A DNA stretch of 64,000 nucleotides from Centroberyx gerrardi (taxonomy: Eukaryota; Chordata; Actinopteri; Beryciformes; Berycidae), in the NCBI RefSeq assembly GCF_048128805.1, contig NC_136008.1:16967572-17031571 (forward strand), read 5' to 3'. The translations under genes were made by a program, and so were the position numbers. Below the pieces are notes generated by a model. The model made no database searches, was not told the origin of the DNA, and was given only the letters and a program-made list of their open reading frames with translations. Of the stretch, positions 1 through 11,946 are shown piece by piece. How positions within the stretch are numbered: the first letter of the stretch is position 1; every line of letters begins with the position of its first letter.

Positions 1-1018
1 GAGGACAAGGCCACCTCAAGGCTATGGCTATACTGAATCACTTACTCTTTATAGCAGAGCTTTGAATCATTGCTGATTGCTTCTCGGAGTAAAGAAGCCT
101 GTGAAAAAGACTCTGTAGTACTCTGGCTGACAAAGGTCTCAAAGCCTCACTTGCCAAGCTTCAGTTCTGCCAACCTCAAGTGAAATGTCTTGGATATATT
201 CTTAGAGGCTCACAAAAACTATTGCAATAGTGTGAATACCTGCTCTAACCTCTGTCTAACCTCCCCCGACCAAAAGTGAAATGCTATCCTTCTTGGATGC
301 CGCTGGCTATGGCAGGCAATAGATATTTGACTATGCTGCTCTGGACCTCCCTCTCTGTGATGTCACCACCTCTGACAAACCCAAAGACATTGTATGGACC
401 CCTGAACTGGTTGATGCCTTCAGTGCAATGGAAAAAGTCCTTGCTTTTCCTGACTACTACTTTTCCTCACTACAAACTGCCTTTTTCCCTTTTTGTGGGT
501 TTTGCCACTGAGGTTCTGACACAGTCACATGTTGGCTCACTACGACCTGTAGCCTATTACTCTGCTCAGCTTGGCAGTGCTGCCAAGCTGAGCAACATGC
601 CACCATGTCTGTGTGCTGTTGCTGCTGCTGCTCTCTGTGTCTCTAAATGCTCTCGCCTCACCCTTGATTCTCCTCCTACTTATTGTACCTCATTCTGTCT
701 CTATTCTACTTCAACAGTCAGCCAAAACATTTAACTTCCTCTAGAAACTCCATATAAAAGCAACATTTTTGGCAAATCCTAATCTTACTATCAAGCGCTC
801 ACCACCTATTAAGCCATCCACATTTGTGCCCATTAGCTGGAATCGTGATTGTGTACAAACTGTTCTGACAGTAACTTCTAGATTCAGAACAAACTTGTAT
901 TCCCGATAGTGACTGTCTTTTCTATATTGATGGCAGCTCTTCTAGACAATCTAATGGGCAAGACTTAAATGCTAGATACCCAGTAGTCACTGATCATGAA
1001 GTCATTGGAAGTGCAAAG

Positions 1019-1065
1019 TTCCCTAACAATTGTTAGGGAATCCCTGCTTGTAAAACAAGCAGGGA
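1019..1065. repeat. Two adjacent perfect palindromes inside relic A
   Basis: Positions 1019-1040 form a perfect 22-bp palindrome. Positions 1041-1050 and 1056-1065 are 10-bp perfect inverted arms around a 5-nt loop. They sit back to back in the RNase H-like part of the relic, about 40 bp before the Tc1/mariner-like element. Confidence 0.85.
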
Positions 1066-1107
1066 TGGGGTTAGTACTGTTGTTAGTGACCATGCCCCTA
1101 CTTTTAC

Positions 1108-1879
1108 AGTTTTTCTCAATCACTTAGATGCATTTCCCTAAACAGTAACCACATTCTCAAAAATTGGCCACGGCACTACTTCAGCTCTCATTGTGTTCAC
1201 ACAAAATGCAAATTTTAAAGCGTTCTCATTTAACTATGACATGCTGGTCAAAACAGATTGTACTTTTGTCAGTCAGCTATGTACATTTCACACTTGCATT
1301 GACACAACATACTGTACAACAAGCATTGTGTTTGTACAAAAAAGGCCAGTGTGACGTGTGATTCCAGGTTATTTTTAAGAAAAAATAAAATAAATAGATA
1401 AAAATTGATACATTTTAAAGGATGCATTTCACTGGAGTTTGACCTGTCCAATATCTGAGAAGATAAACTCCAGTGAAAGTGCACCTCCATGTATTTTCGG
1501 ATATAGTGAGAAGAGCTTGATAATTTATTTTTTCTTTGAAACGTGACGGCCTGGACCCTAATGCCATCTATAAGTGAACCTCACATTCCACACTATACTT
1601 TAATCCATTTTACACACTTTCATGGCACTGTACGTATACTGTATAGGCTACACAGTCTGTCCAGTTTTGATGCAAATACTTAGCATTTTTTGTGTCAGCA
1701 ATGATCAAAGGGTGCTATCCATTTAGTGAGTGTTGTAGTGAATTGATTGACTGACTTTGTGTGTTTTGACATATGTGGTTAATGTTTTGAGAGTTTTAGT
1801 TTCTTTTGCATGGGTGGCATAGTGTTGTGAGAAACACTTTAGCTGTTTTGGGAATTGCACTTGCGATTGAGAAAAACTG
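1108..1879. mobile_element. Non-autonomous Tc1/mariner-like element inserted in relic A
   Basis: Terminal inverted repeats read CAGTTTTTCTCAATC at the left (1108-1122) and its exact complement at the right (1865-1879). A TA dinucleotide flanks each end, the Tc1/mariner target duplication. The 772-bp element has no transposase frame, so it is a MITE-type derivative. An internal 13-bp inverted repeat lies at 1428-1440 and 1465-1477. It interrupts the pol relic and so is younger than that insertion. Confidence 0.75.
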
Positions 1880-3356
1880 TAATGAAGTCGCTATGTTACA
1901 GACAAGCGCTGATACTAAGTGGCTGGCATGGGAATCTGTTGGATATCTTAAGGCATTAGATGTCACCCTGATGGTCTTGTTGTTGCTCCCCAAGCAATGC
2001 TTCCTACTTTGATCAGGTTGTTACATGAGCAGGCCCATGTGTCAAAAGGGGGGATGGGAGCTGCAATAACGTCACAGTGGTATGCACCTGGTTTCACAGG
2101 GCAGGCAGAACAGTATTGTAAGAGATGTGTAATATGTCAGCAGCACAATACTGGTGCACCAGAGGAAACTACACAGTAATAGTGACAGGGACACTTTCAT
2201 ACACTTTCATACTCGTTATCATCCACAGTCTGCAGGAGCTGTGGAGAGGCAAAATGGCATCATAAAGAATAAACTGGCTAAGCTCTGTAATGAAACAGGA
2301 CTGAAATGGCCAGATATCCTTACGTGTACTGATGTCTATGAGGGCAACACCAAATAGACAGACAGGAATGTCTCCACATGAAGTTCTAATGGGAAGGTCA
2401 ATGTCAACTGCACTAACACCTCTTCGCACCCTCTCTAAGGTCGAGCTGCTGCCTGGGGACCAGGCCAGGATGAGGAAGTGACCCTGATCCCATGCCAAGG
2501 GATCCAACACCTGGAGTAGAGGCCCTGAGGAAGAGGACATCAGTCCCCTGTCACCGGGATCAATGCAGACCCAGGACAATTGTCCGAACATTAAAAGAAA
2601 AAGAAAAACATGGATAAACATTGCAATGATTTGTATCTGAACTTGAGTCATACCATAGCTTTCATGGCTAACAACAATTGTTTCATCTGTGGACTGATCC
2701 CTCACTCCACCACTCCCTATGGGTCCAAATGGTCTCTCTGAAAAAAAAAAATAGATTATTTATTGGCCAGTCAAGGTGGAACATGTGCTGTAATTGGTTC
2801 AGAATGCTGTACATAATTCCAGACTACAGTAATGTCACAATAGCTCATATCATTGATCATCTTAATGATCAGTCCACTCACAAACCTAACTCAATTTTGG
2901 ATTGGTTGTCCAATAAGATTAGTGCTTTTGATATGTTATTGCATAATAATCTCTGTACTATTATTGTATTGCAAATTTTTTTTGTGATGATTTACTGTTT
3001 GAATATGTTAATCTCTTCTTGTTGCACTAAGGTCTCTGGTTAATGGATATGACCAATTTTTATGGGCGCGAATGAGGAACCTCTCAACCCCTTAGCTCTA
3101 TACATGGGTTCTGCTAATTTTATTAACCTACCTCACCTTTGTCCTACTTTTACCTAATTCTCCCTAACTCCACTCTCGTATTAATTTGTACTATTTTTAT
3201 TGTATAATTTTTTATCTTTTATCTTTATGGTTTAATTTTTATGAAAACTACACCTCTACATATTGTAATGAAGATTTCAAGTCCCAGGGAAGATGGTATC
3301 TTACTCTGTATTGTGAATATATGTTCAGTTGAGCTATATAATCAAAAAGAGGGAAA

Positions 3357-3608
3357 TGTGGAGGAATATGAACTGTGAATGCGCCATTAGGCCTGTAGGT
3401 GTCACTGCAGGCAAGTTGTTTGTAATTTTCCACGATTCTCTGTTAGCTTCTCCCAAAGCAGAGCATATACTGTACATACTAGACCTGTATCCTGTGTTTG
3501 GTGAGAAGAATCGTTTCACTGCTATGGTGATGACTTTTCTCCCATGCACATAAAAATGAAAGCAAAATCAACAGCAGTCAACTGAGCTTGTTTATTGAAG
3601 AAATTCCA
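3357..3608 (+). repeat. Putative 3' LTR of retrovirus relic A
   Basis: Begins with TG directly after a purine-rich tract (AAAAAGAGGGAAA), the usual polypurine tract to U3 junction. The 3' end is a guess at a CA near 3608. No second copy lies in the window, so the ends are not verified. Confidence 0.45.
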
Positions 3609-3678
3609 TGAGAGCAGGATAAAGAGGTGGATAGGGGTGTTTGTATGTGTCAAGATCTGTACAAATGGTGAGAATGCC

Positions 3679-3680
<2 letters not shown>

Positions 3681-3714
<34 letters not shown>
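3681..3714. repeat. (GT)17 microsatellite
   Basis: Seventeen uninterrupted GT dinucleotides are visible directly. Confidence 0.97.
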
Positions 3715-3716
<2 letters not shown>

Positions 3717-4270
3717 ATGTTAACTTTTGAATTATTATCTTTGGCAGGTAATTAATGTGGCACATTATTGCAGGTTAAGCCGATGTTTAGGCGTTTTTGT
3801 GTGCCTTCGTTTTCTTTAATTATTAGTGTGCTTGTTTCAGCAAATCACAGTGATACACTTTTATTTAGTTCTTTATTTTTATCTTTATTGTTCTAACTGT
3901 TTCTATCTTCTATCTATTCTATTATCTTCCAGACACTTTTTCGCAAATGAATTCAGCTTGAACCGTTATTATAACCGTGTATTTTCTAAAAGATTCGATT
4001 CACAGTTGACAATGACTGGCGGAGTGTTCAGCTCTGCTGGGTGATGTCACAATTCACTCTAGCCTTCAGGCTCTTCTTCCCAACTAATCAGTTTTCAATA
4101 TACAAATTATTGCTGTTCTGATTGGCTGTTTCATCTTCTTCAGTTTGAGCAGTCACTCTACACCTCTCTAGCTGTTTTATAGACTTGCGCTGGCTTTCAC
4201 CCTTTCACTCTTTTACTCTTTTACTCTTTCTACTGCTACTAATGCAACTAGATGCACTCGGTAGAGCACA

Positions 4271-4624
4271 TACCTCCGCCAACGCTATGCAATTGTCATA
4301 TGCCAATTCCACATGTTGAATTTCCACCAAAAATTAATAATTTCTTCCACGCCCGTTACCAACTTGTTTCACATCAGGAGATGGAAACATTTTCATGTAA
4401 CTTTTCAGTAATTCTATGCCCCCCAAGTTTCATTGTGTTGCGTGAAGCCACGCCCACTGCCACACCCCCCTTTGTCCAATCGGTGTGAAAAGTTAATCAG
4501 TTCTTCCAGGCCCCATGACCAATCTTTCCACAAAGTTTCATGCAAATCCATTTATAACTTTTGGAGTTATCCTGCTAATAGACAAACAGACAGACAGAAC
4601 AGGGCAACTCTGTTGGCGGAGGTA
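4271..4624. mobile_element. Short dispersed element with 12-bp terminal inverted repeats
   Basis: TACCTCCGCCAA at 4271-4282 is repeated as its exact complement at 4613-4624. The interior ends with a CAGACAGACAGA-type tract. A similar interior and tail occur in many fish repeats, some of them RTE-type LINE tails, so it could be a MITE or a LINE-mobilised tail with matching ends. No coding capacity. Confidence 0.5.
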
Positions 4625-5056
4625 ACTACTGCTTCAAGTCCTTGAACCCCATACTTCGGCTACTTCAACTACTACTTCAGCTACTTCAAACACTTCAGTT
4701 ACTATTAGTACTACTACTACTATTACTGCTACTACAACTAGTACTAGTACTACTGCTACTAAAAACACACACAAACACGTGTCGACACCCTCCCAGACAT
4801 ATGCATACAGAAACATAAACCACACACACATCAACGCATGTTCACACACACAACGACGAGTCCACACACGCACACATGTGCATACAGAAACATACACAAC
4901 ACACACCAACACACACACACACACACACACATACACACACACACATGTCCACACACACATGCACACACAACATAAACATACACAACACACACCAGCATGC
5001 ACACAGACACACATGTTCACACACACGTACACACACAAACACACACACACACACAC

Positions 5057-5092
<36 letters not shown>
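4625..5092. repeat. Low-complexity block: CTACTTCAA/TACTAC tract, then (CA)n-rich array
   Basis: TAC/CTACTTCA-rich degenerate repeats at 4645-4760 pass into a long CA-dominated array at 4765-5092 with interspersed CATG and GTC interruptions. Long open frames across it on both strands are only Thr-His or Cys-Val dipeptide runs and are not genes. Confidence 0.9.
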
Positions 5093-5184
5093 CTCTCACT
5101 CAGTCTAGCTGTCTCACGCTGTCTGTCTCTCTGTTCTCTCTCACTGCTTCCACACTTTGTATACATTTTTCATGGGCTGGTTGC

Positions 5185-5520
5185 TGAAGACTGCTTTCAG
5201 GTTATCATGGGCTGTCCTCTGATTGCTTTAGGCTGTGTACTGATTATTATGGGCTGTCCTATGGTTGCTATGGGCTGTGTACTGATTATTACAGTATTAT
5301 TACAGCCTCTCCTGTAGTTTTCATGGGCTGCACACTGTTATTATGGGCTGTCCTATGATTACAACAATTTAGCAACCACCTAGTAATCACCTAACAGCCA
5401 CCTAGAAACCCCCTACCAACCATCTAGTACATCCTAGCAACCACCTAGTACAACCTAGCTACCACCTAGTACAACCTAGCAACCACCTAGAAACACCTTA
5501 GCAACCCCTGGTACACCCTG
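5185..5520. repeat. Degenerate minisatellites
   Basis: First come repeats of a unit with the core GGGCTGTCCTATGATTGCTAT (about 5195-5350). Then follow repeats around CAACCACCTAGTACAACCTAG (about 5370-5515). Copies vary in length and sequence. Confidence 0.65.
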
Positions 5521-5700
5521 GCGGCACAGTGGTTAAGTGGTTAGTAATGTTGCCTCACAGTAAGAATGTCCTTTCTGTGTGGAGTTTGCATGTTCTCCCT
5601 GTGTTTGCGTGGGTTTCCTCTGGGTGCTCCGGTTTCCTCCCATAGTCAGGTGAATTGGAGACTCTAAATTGTCCATAGGCGTGAGTGTGTTTGTGTGTAG
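5520..5700 (+). repeat. Dispersed teleost repeat with GGCGGCACAGTGG start
   Basis: Starts GGCGGCACAGTGG and holds GTTTGCATGTTCTCC and GGTTTCCTCCC blocks. This combination is familiar from repeats abundant in fish genomes. I do not assign a superfamily. No open frame. Confidence 0.55.
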
Positions 5701-5890
5701 TATGGTATATGATGTATATGATCTAGTATATGATGTAATATATGATGTATAGTATGTATATGATGTAGTAAACAATTTTTATGAAGTATGTATACGACCT
5801 AGTATAGGATGTATATGATGTGTATTATATATGTGCATATATACAGTATGTATATATGAAGTAGTATGGTATATGACCATGTATATGATG
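5695..5890. repeat. TATATGATG-type degenerate tandem repeat
   Basis: Imperfect repeats of GTATATGATGTA units with GT/AT interruptions. Confidence 0.65.
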
Positions 5891-5904
5891 TAAAGCAGCC
5901 TATC

Positions 5905-6290
5905 AACATTCCATTTCCCATATCACACAATGGTGTACAGATAATTACTTACATCTGAATGTCAGTAAGACAAAAGAGCTCCTCATCACCAACTCTGGTT
6001 GGTATTTTGGTTGGTATTTTTTCTGGTCTAGTATTTCAGTCCACAACCCCACACTCATCCATAATGAGACTGTTTCAGGTATCTTGGACTCACTTTGGAC
6101 AATAGACTCTGTTTCAACCAGCACACCACTGACATCCACAAACGCTGCCAGCAAAGACTCTCTGTCATCCGTAAACTCAATGCTCTTTCTGTCAAACCCC
6201 ACCTTCTGTTGTTATTGTACAAAAGTATAATTCAGCCCATATTACTTTACTGCTCCCCCTGTTTCTTCACCATGTTAACAGTCACTAATA
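5905..6290 (+). pseudogene. LINE reverse-transcriptase C-terminal fragment
   Basis: Two frames joined by a shift give the post-catalytic part of a LINE reverse transcriptase: a block with Leu-Asn-Val-Ser-Lys-Thr-Lys-Glu at about 5945, then an LGLTLDNRLCFNQH-like block and a thumb with YKSIIQPILLYC at 6070-6260. This layout is typical of L2/CR1/Rex-like elements. Truncated at both ends and non-functional. Confidence 0.65.
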
Positions 6291-6479
6291 GGAACCAAAT
6301 TTTCAAACAAATTTTCTTCAGAAAATGTTACCTTTTCTAATTTTATTTTATTTTTTTGCTCTGGTTTGTTTTGTTTCTTTTTTACTCTCTCTTTTCTTTT
6401 TGATGTATGGTATTCCTGTATATGTTCTATTTTGTGTCTGTTGATCTCTTTAAAAACAAAAATAAAAAAATGTTTGAAG

Positions 6480-9400
6480 ATGAAATGAAGAACTAATGTT
6501 ACTGTTTGTACTCATTCTTTCAAGATTCCAATTAAAGAATTGTTCACAAACTTATTGCAGATCATTTTCACCACATATTCTAATACATTTTATGTACAGT
6601 TTTCCTTCACCACTCCTTTCCTGATCTATTCTTATAATCACATCCTATAGCCTTCTGTGTTCATGTTACAACAGTGAAGGAGTCTTATTTTATGAGGTCC
6701 TTTTCTCACTACTTTTGAACTGTTAGATAGATGAAGTATGATAATTTGAAAACATTTAAGATTAAGATTACAACTCAACAACTACAACAATGTGTTTGCC
6801 CCTGCATAAAATGTTTCTGTAGCTTGGTTTATCACTAAATATCCTGCTGACAGTCTGAAAAGCTTAGAGTAATTTCAGTTTAAATGAATGGTTGTCTGTT
6901 AGTGGTGGAAATAACAAAATGTGAGGACTCACTGGGAGTTGCAAGGCTTATAAAGCATTTGTAGAGTATCTAAATATATTCAGACATGACTCATCACCTA
7001 ACTCGTCATTTAATAGGCTGAATGCTTGTATTTTTTTTCCAGTGGTTGTTCAGTTGTCCAGGCAACAGGGATGATGCATTGTGTGAGGCCTCATAGCAGG
7101 AAATGTATATTCTGGATTGTGTCATTTAAGTTTCCACTATATTCCATGGTTCTCCGCATCCACAGCGCTGCAGAACACAATACTACTGCTGGGCAGAGCC
7201 TCATGATGTGAAGCACCAGAGCTTTAATGCAAAGGTTTACAAATGTTCCCTTTTGGACACCAACTCACTCTCTCTATCTAAATAGGTAATAGGCAACAGA
7301 GAGGAGTGCCTGTGAAGTTGAAAGCATCACTGTGGATGTACGTCAAAAATAGCTCCACCTGCATCTTGACCCTTAAGACAGACCTCGCTATTGACAGAGC
7401 CATAAATCTTTCTTTTCTTTCCGATTTTAGAGTGGATAAAAGGTGTAATTCATCTGGTTAGTCTGTAACTTTGAATTGTTTGAGGTTGTCAATGATGTTT
7501 AGAATATGGTACATGTCATAATACTAGGAAGCAATCATGGCCCACTTAATTGCTTGTTTTGTTGCCATTTGTCATAATTTTGAAAACACTGTACAATTAT
7601 GTAACCCTGTAAATAGGCTATTCTCTTGTGGATAATGTCACTATGATGTTAACTGACTTCAGTAAAGTTTATCTTCACTAGAGCTGACCTTTGGCTAATT
7701 TTTGTGCCATCATAATTGTTTCCCTACCCTGTTTCCCTGCCTCAGTTGTATTTTTTTGGAAGTGTTGTGGATTATGAATTCTGATTCTCGTGTCCAACAC
7801 TATTCAGCATCAAAATATGCATTTTTGCGCAAATTCCAGTAAATGACGGTAACCCCACCAATATGAGTGTGCATATTGGCTGCATACTACAGCTGACCCT
7901 GAAGTAGTCAGACGAAAACCAATGTCTCTGCAGACTGAGGGAACACCCTCAGCTCAATTCACACAAATGCAGTGTGCCAAAAATAACCAGAACTAAATCT
8001 GTGATCTAATAGGATATTCCCTCCTCATACACTGTGGCTCACTTTTTCAAATCTACCCCACTCAGGTTGTGAAAGGTTTTGCGGTTTCCAGAGAAGCCAT
8101 TTTTTTGACTTAGTTAGTGGTAAGAGTGACTCACGTAACTTTTAGTGTCATTTTTATTGTATATTGCGGTACAAGATGGCACATATTGCTTGCATAAAAT
8201 ATGTACTACATACAGAAGAGAATAAAGGAAAACAAATAAAATGGAGACAATAAATCTAGAGATAGAAATAATGGGAGTGGTGACAGCAACAACAAGCCAC
8301 ACCAACAGGAAAAAAAAACTGAAAACAGACATTTTGTATGTTGTAGAGCATAAACATGTTATTCAAATGACTTGAAATATTTATTCCCTATCCTGTTAGA
8401 GCGTTTCTTATGTCTTGCCTCTATCATCTTATCACCCACAGTCTTAACCACTGTGATTTCCCTGTGTGTCATCTTGCTTTAATTATGACGTCATTGCAGC
8501 AGCTGTGATGGAAGAAATTATAATCGTAACCACTGCAGTGGTTTTCACATGTACTCAAAGAGCTACTGCAATTCTGAGGGAAAGCTCATCCCAACTTCAA
8601 TAAGTTACAGCGTCAAACAGCATCGGCTTCCTCGAACAGAATGTGAGCCACTGAGATGGAATGATTCTGAAACCAAGAGCGGTTTAGCGGTTGGTCGGTG
8701 GCGCAACACCTCCTCAACATGATCTCCACAGCTTTCTGTCCCATAATTCTACTTCCCTTTTGTAATAGATGCAACGTGCGCCCCAACGTGTGTGCCAGCT
8801 GAAAGTGTTCCTCCTTCCTGATGTAGGGGAGGGAGGCCCAGACAGGGCGGGGAAGGACAAACTAATTGAAAACAGCCATGAGGGGAAGTGATCTTTGGCT
8901 TCGTCATACTCCTGGTTTGGTGCTACAGTTTTCTCCCCCTCTCTCTGGAGTATGCTCATGTTAAATCCCCTTCCCGGATTCATTACGGCCGCTTAATTGT
9001 ACAGAAAATGATGGGCATTTATTCTAATAAATCAACTCAATGTCAAGGTTGATATTCTGTCTTTACATTGCTTCTTTGTCTCATGTCAACGATATTAGGT
9101 GTCCCAAAATGACAATAATTACATGCTGAGAGAGTATAATAGAATATAATGGAATAGAATTTGACTTCTTCGCTAAAAGATGAATTTCATTTCAAGATTC
9201 AACTAGACACTGTGGGGTAGGTGAAAAAATCCATGTCAGATGCTAATGTTGTCGCTATCTGCCACGCAGAGGCCAATAACAGGGTATCACTGCGAAATCT
9301 GATGAGTAATGTTGATGCAGATCTTGTGGCAATCCAGACTCTGCTACTCATGTGAGAAACCGTGCTCGCCTGCCAAGCAACAGTCGCTTTAAGTTTTGAC

Positions 9401-10560
9401 TCACTGACTGACCATCTGCTGTGTTGTCTAGGAAGTGTTTCCTGATGATGCTGGTGGTCACCAATGTCTGGTCAGATCCTCCCATGTTTTTGGGCAACAA
9501 CATTTGAATGGAAGTGGAGATAACAGATTATCATTATGACAATCAACTGGGTCCCGGTTGGGTAATACTCGTATTTCATGTACAGACCCAGCATTGTGTA
9601 TTTTATGACCACTTGTCAAAATAATAGAATAGAATAGAATAGAATAGAATAGAATAGAATAGAATAGAACTGTAATGTCCAGCCTAGAATTTGTGTGTGT
9701 CCATAGCCCCAATTATATATGTTATATAAGAATAGTGAGAGAAAATGTTTTTGAATACAATACTATGTATTCAAAAACAAATTTAAACATTTATCTCACT
9801 ATGTGTTAAAAATCATTCTTTGGATTGAAATAGCATACATAACAAGGACTTGTAATTATTAACATAAAGTTTCCATTAGGAGTGCTCCACATCCACACCT
9901 AACATCAGAATGCCTGGTGTGCTGTTGGAGGTAGGGGCCCTGATCAATCATCCTTAGTTCTGAGACAGAAAAATGACTAACAAAGGTGCACTTGAGATGT
10001 GAATAAATAATCTGTGGGTGTTGATATGGTCAAGTACCATGTGATTGTGCAATTGGGAACACCTTATTTATGACATTTTATTATTGCTGTACACTGAATA
10101 TAAGGATTTGCCAGTTGAGTTAGCCTTGCATCTTATTATTGATTGTTAGTAGGACTGGCAGCTCTCCCATGCCTCTAGCAGCTTAATTAGAGCTCCTCAA
10201 TAGTTTGTTAGTATTACAAAACAGGGAGTCACCCTCAGAATCATATATTTGACTGCACTGTGTACTTTTATGCCTCTCTAAAAAGTTATAAACCAGAGCT
10301 CCACCCTTAGATGTTATGTAAAAACACTTAAGATTACACTTTAGATACTGTTTTATTACTTGGCTTCAGTTAATTGGCTGCCCTGATTATAGTGGATGTT
10401 CCTTACAGAACCCCATCAAGATATACTGAGCCTATCTTAAAATGTACAGACACCTGTACATTTTCACAGACATTTTCACAGACTCTCTATTAATTTTCCC
10501 CATATATATTTTTTTCATTATATTCCATATATTAATTTATTTTTTGTAACATATTGCCAA
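6480..10560. other. Intergenic stretch without recognised genes
   Basis: About 4 kb of AT-rich DNA. Open frames are short and show no recognisable domains or splice-consistent exon series. Contents noted: a GAATA pentamer array near 9620-9668 and a perfect 14-bp inverted repeat at 9746-9759/9766-9779. Nothing else supported. Confidence 0.6.
9620..9668. repeat. (AATAG)n pentanucleotide microsatellite
   Basis: About ten tandem AATAG units. Confidence 0.95.
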
Positions 10561-10599
10561 AGCTGCAGACGCTTTTCCTGCTCCCATGGTCCTCGTATA

Positions 10600-11628
10600 G
10601 TATGTCCCCTTATAAAACTGATGCTCCACCTTCCCTTGATGATGTGGCTCTCTTGCAGGAGGCTTGATGTTGGGGAGAGAGACTGTAGGGTAAAAGACAG
10701 GTGCCTTTTGCATCCTGACAAGATTTGGCGTTCACAGGACGGCCGCCCAGTGGCACGATGTTCTCTTTTTCACTATCTTGCTGGCATGTCCCATGTGTTG
10801 GCATATATGAGCAAAGGGGAATGTGCGCAGAGGTCAGTCAACATTGGTATGCTCCCACTTTTTCATAGACTGCAGCCCAGTACTGTAACAGGTGTGTCAT
10901 TGCCAACAACACAATATGGGGAAAGCAGTAAAAATGACCTCTTTTTGTAAATATGCAAATTGATTTCAATCAAATGATAAAATGTTGTGGATATGAATAT
11001 GTACTTGTGATTGTTGATATGTTCACCAAATGGGTAGACACTTTCCCATGTAGAAAAGCTGATGAAAAGACTGTTGTAAAAACACAACTGAAAGATAGTG
11101 ATCGAGGAACCCACTTCACAGGAAAACTGGCCTCATTCCACATGAAATATTAATGGGGAGACCAATGAGACTACCTGTGTCCCCACCACATGGACATGGC
11201 ACAAATAGACATTCACACGATGGATGACACTATGATGGAAATCTGCCATGAACTGCTGAGAAATGTTAAGTCTGTCCATTCCCAGGTCAAAGCAGCTCAA
11301 GTGAAGGAATCAGACTGGCTCTGCCACAGCATCCAACCAGCTGTCAAACTCTCTTGGAGCATTTGGCACTTCAATATTGCAAGCGATAATTTCCATTATT
11401 TTCATTTTTGTTGCTCTATATGTATTATGTGTGTTATTCAAATGCTGTTGTTCTATGCTGCTCCCTAAAACCACCCTGGCACCAGTACAGTTGGCAGTAG
11501 TTAAGTACAGGAGATGCTCTGTCGACCACAGAGGTTCACAAGACCCTGATAAGGATAATGAACATCTACTTGTAATCATGTAGAGTTAAACTTGTGATGT
11601 TGTGCTTGAAAGCACAATAGGGGGGGAG
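10600..11628 (+). pseudogene. Endogenous retrovirus relic B (integrase region)
   Basis: A second retroviral pol remnant, clearly related in type to relic A. A piece upstream of integrase lies at about 10700-10800. A damaged Cys-rich zinc-binding module with a CNRC motif lies at about 10800-10915. The start of the integrase catalytic core, with the Asp-containing beta strands, lies at about 10950-11060, followed by an SDRGTHFTG block near 11095-11125. Frames are broken several times and the distal core and any env are decayed. A run of seven Gs and AG precedes the LTR-like start at 11629, as a polypurine tract would. Non-functional. Confidence 0.75.
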
Positions 11629-11946
11629 TGTAGAGGAAAGTACCGGTGTGGGATGCTGCCCGAAAGCAGAGTTTGTTCCCGAGAAATCAGCTATCTCCTT
11701 CTCGTACCTGTAACCATCAACCACAGCTATGCTGCCTCTGCAGTTATCAGGAAAAAAGAGGAGGTTTTTCGAAACTATGTATCAAATTCAGTTAGAATGA
11801 AGTAATTAACTTAGTAACCAGATAGAATGAAGTAAATAACTTTGAAGCAGCTCTTTGGTGACTTACTGACTGCTACTGCGGTCCATGTGACCTCACTCTT
11901 CTTCAGGAAGAATAAAAATATCTAGAGTGAAGACAGAGTTTCCACA
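11629..11946 (+). repeat. Putative 3' LTR of retrovirus relic B
   Basis: Starts TG right after a G-rich polypurine tract, carries an AATAAA signal at about 11911, and is provisionally ended at a CA dinucleotide at 11945-11946. Sequence differs from the LTR-like segment of relic A, so the two belong to different subfamilies or are strongly diverged. No partner LTR in the window. Confidence 0.5.

Larger units (their letters stand above)
1..3356 (+). pseudogene. Endogenous retrovirus relic A (pol, possible env remnant)
   Basis: Decayed retroviral coding region in the plus orientation. Several frames give pieces in pol order: a reverse-transcriptase thumb/connection-like piece at about 130-420, a tether/RNase H-like piece at about 420-1010, a His-His-Cys-Cys integrase zinc-binding module at about 2000-2150, and an integrase-core piece at about 2200-2340. 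A hydrophobic, Cys-ending segment at about 2880-3043 could be the membrane anchor of an env remnant, but this is weak. Stops and frameshifts break every part, and a Tc1/mariner-like element splits it at 1108-1879. A purine-rich tract just before 3357 abuts an LTR-like start. The order and spacing resemble gamma/epsilon-type fish retroviruses. It is non-functional, and the 5' end lies outside the window. Confidence 0.75.

Noticed and set aside
4634-5317. Several open frames on both strands across the CA-rich array
   Set aside because: They translate only to Thr-His or Cys-Val dipeptide repeats; microsatellite artefacts.
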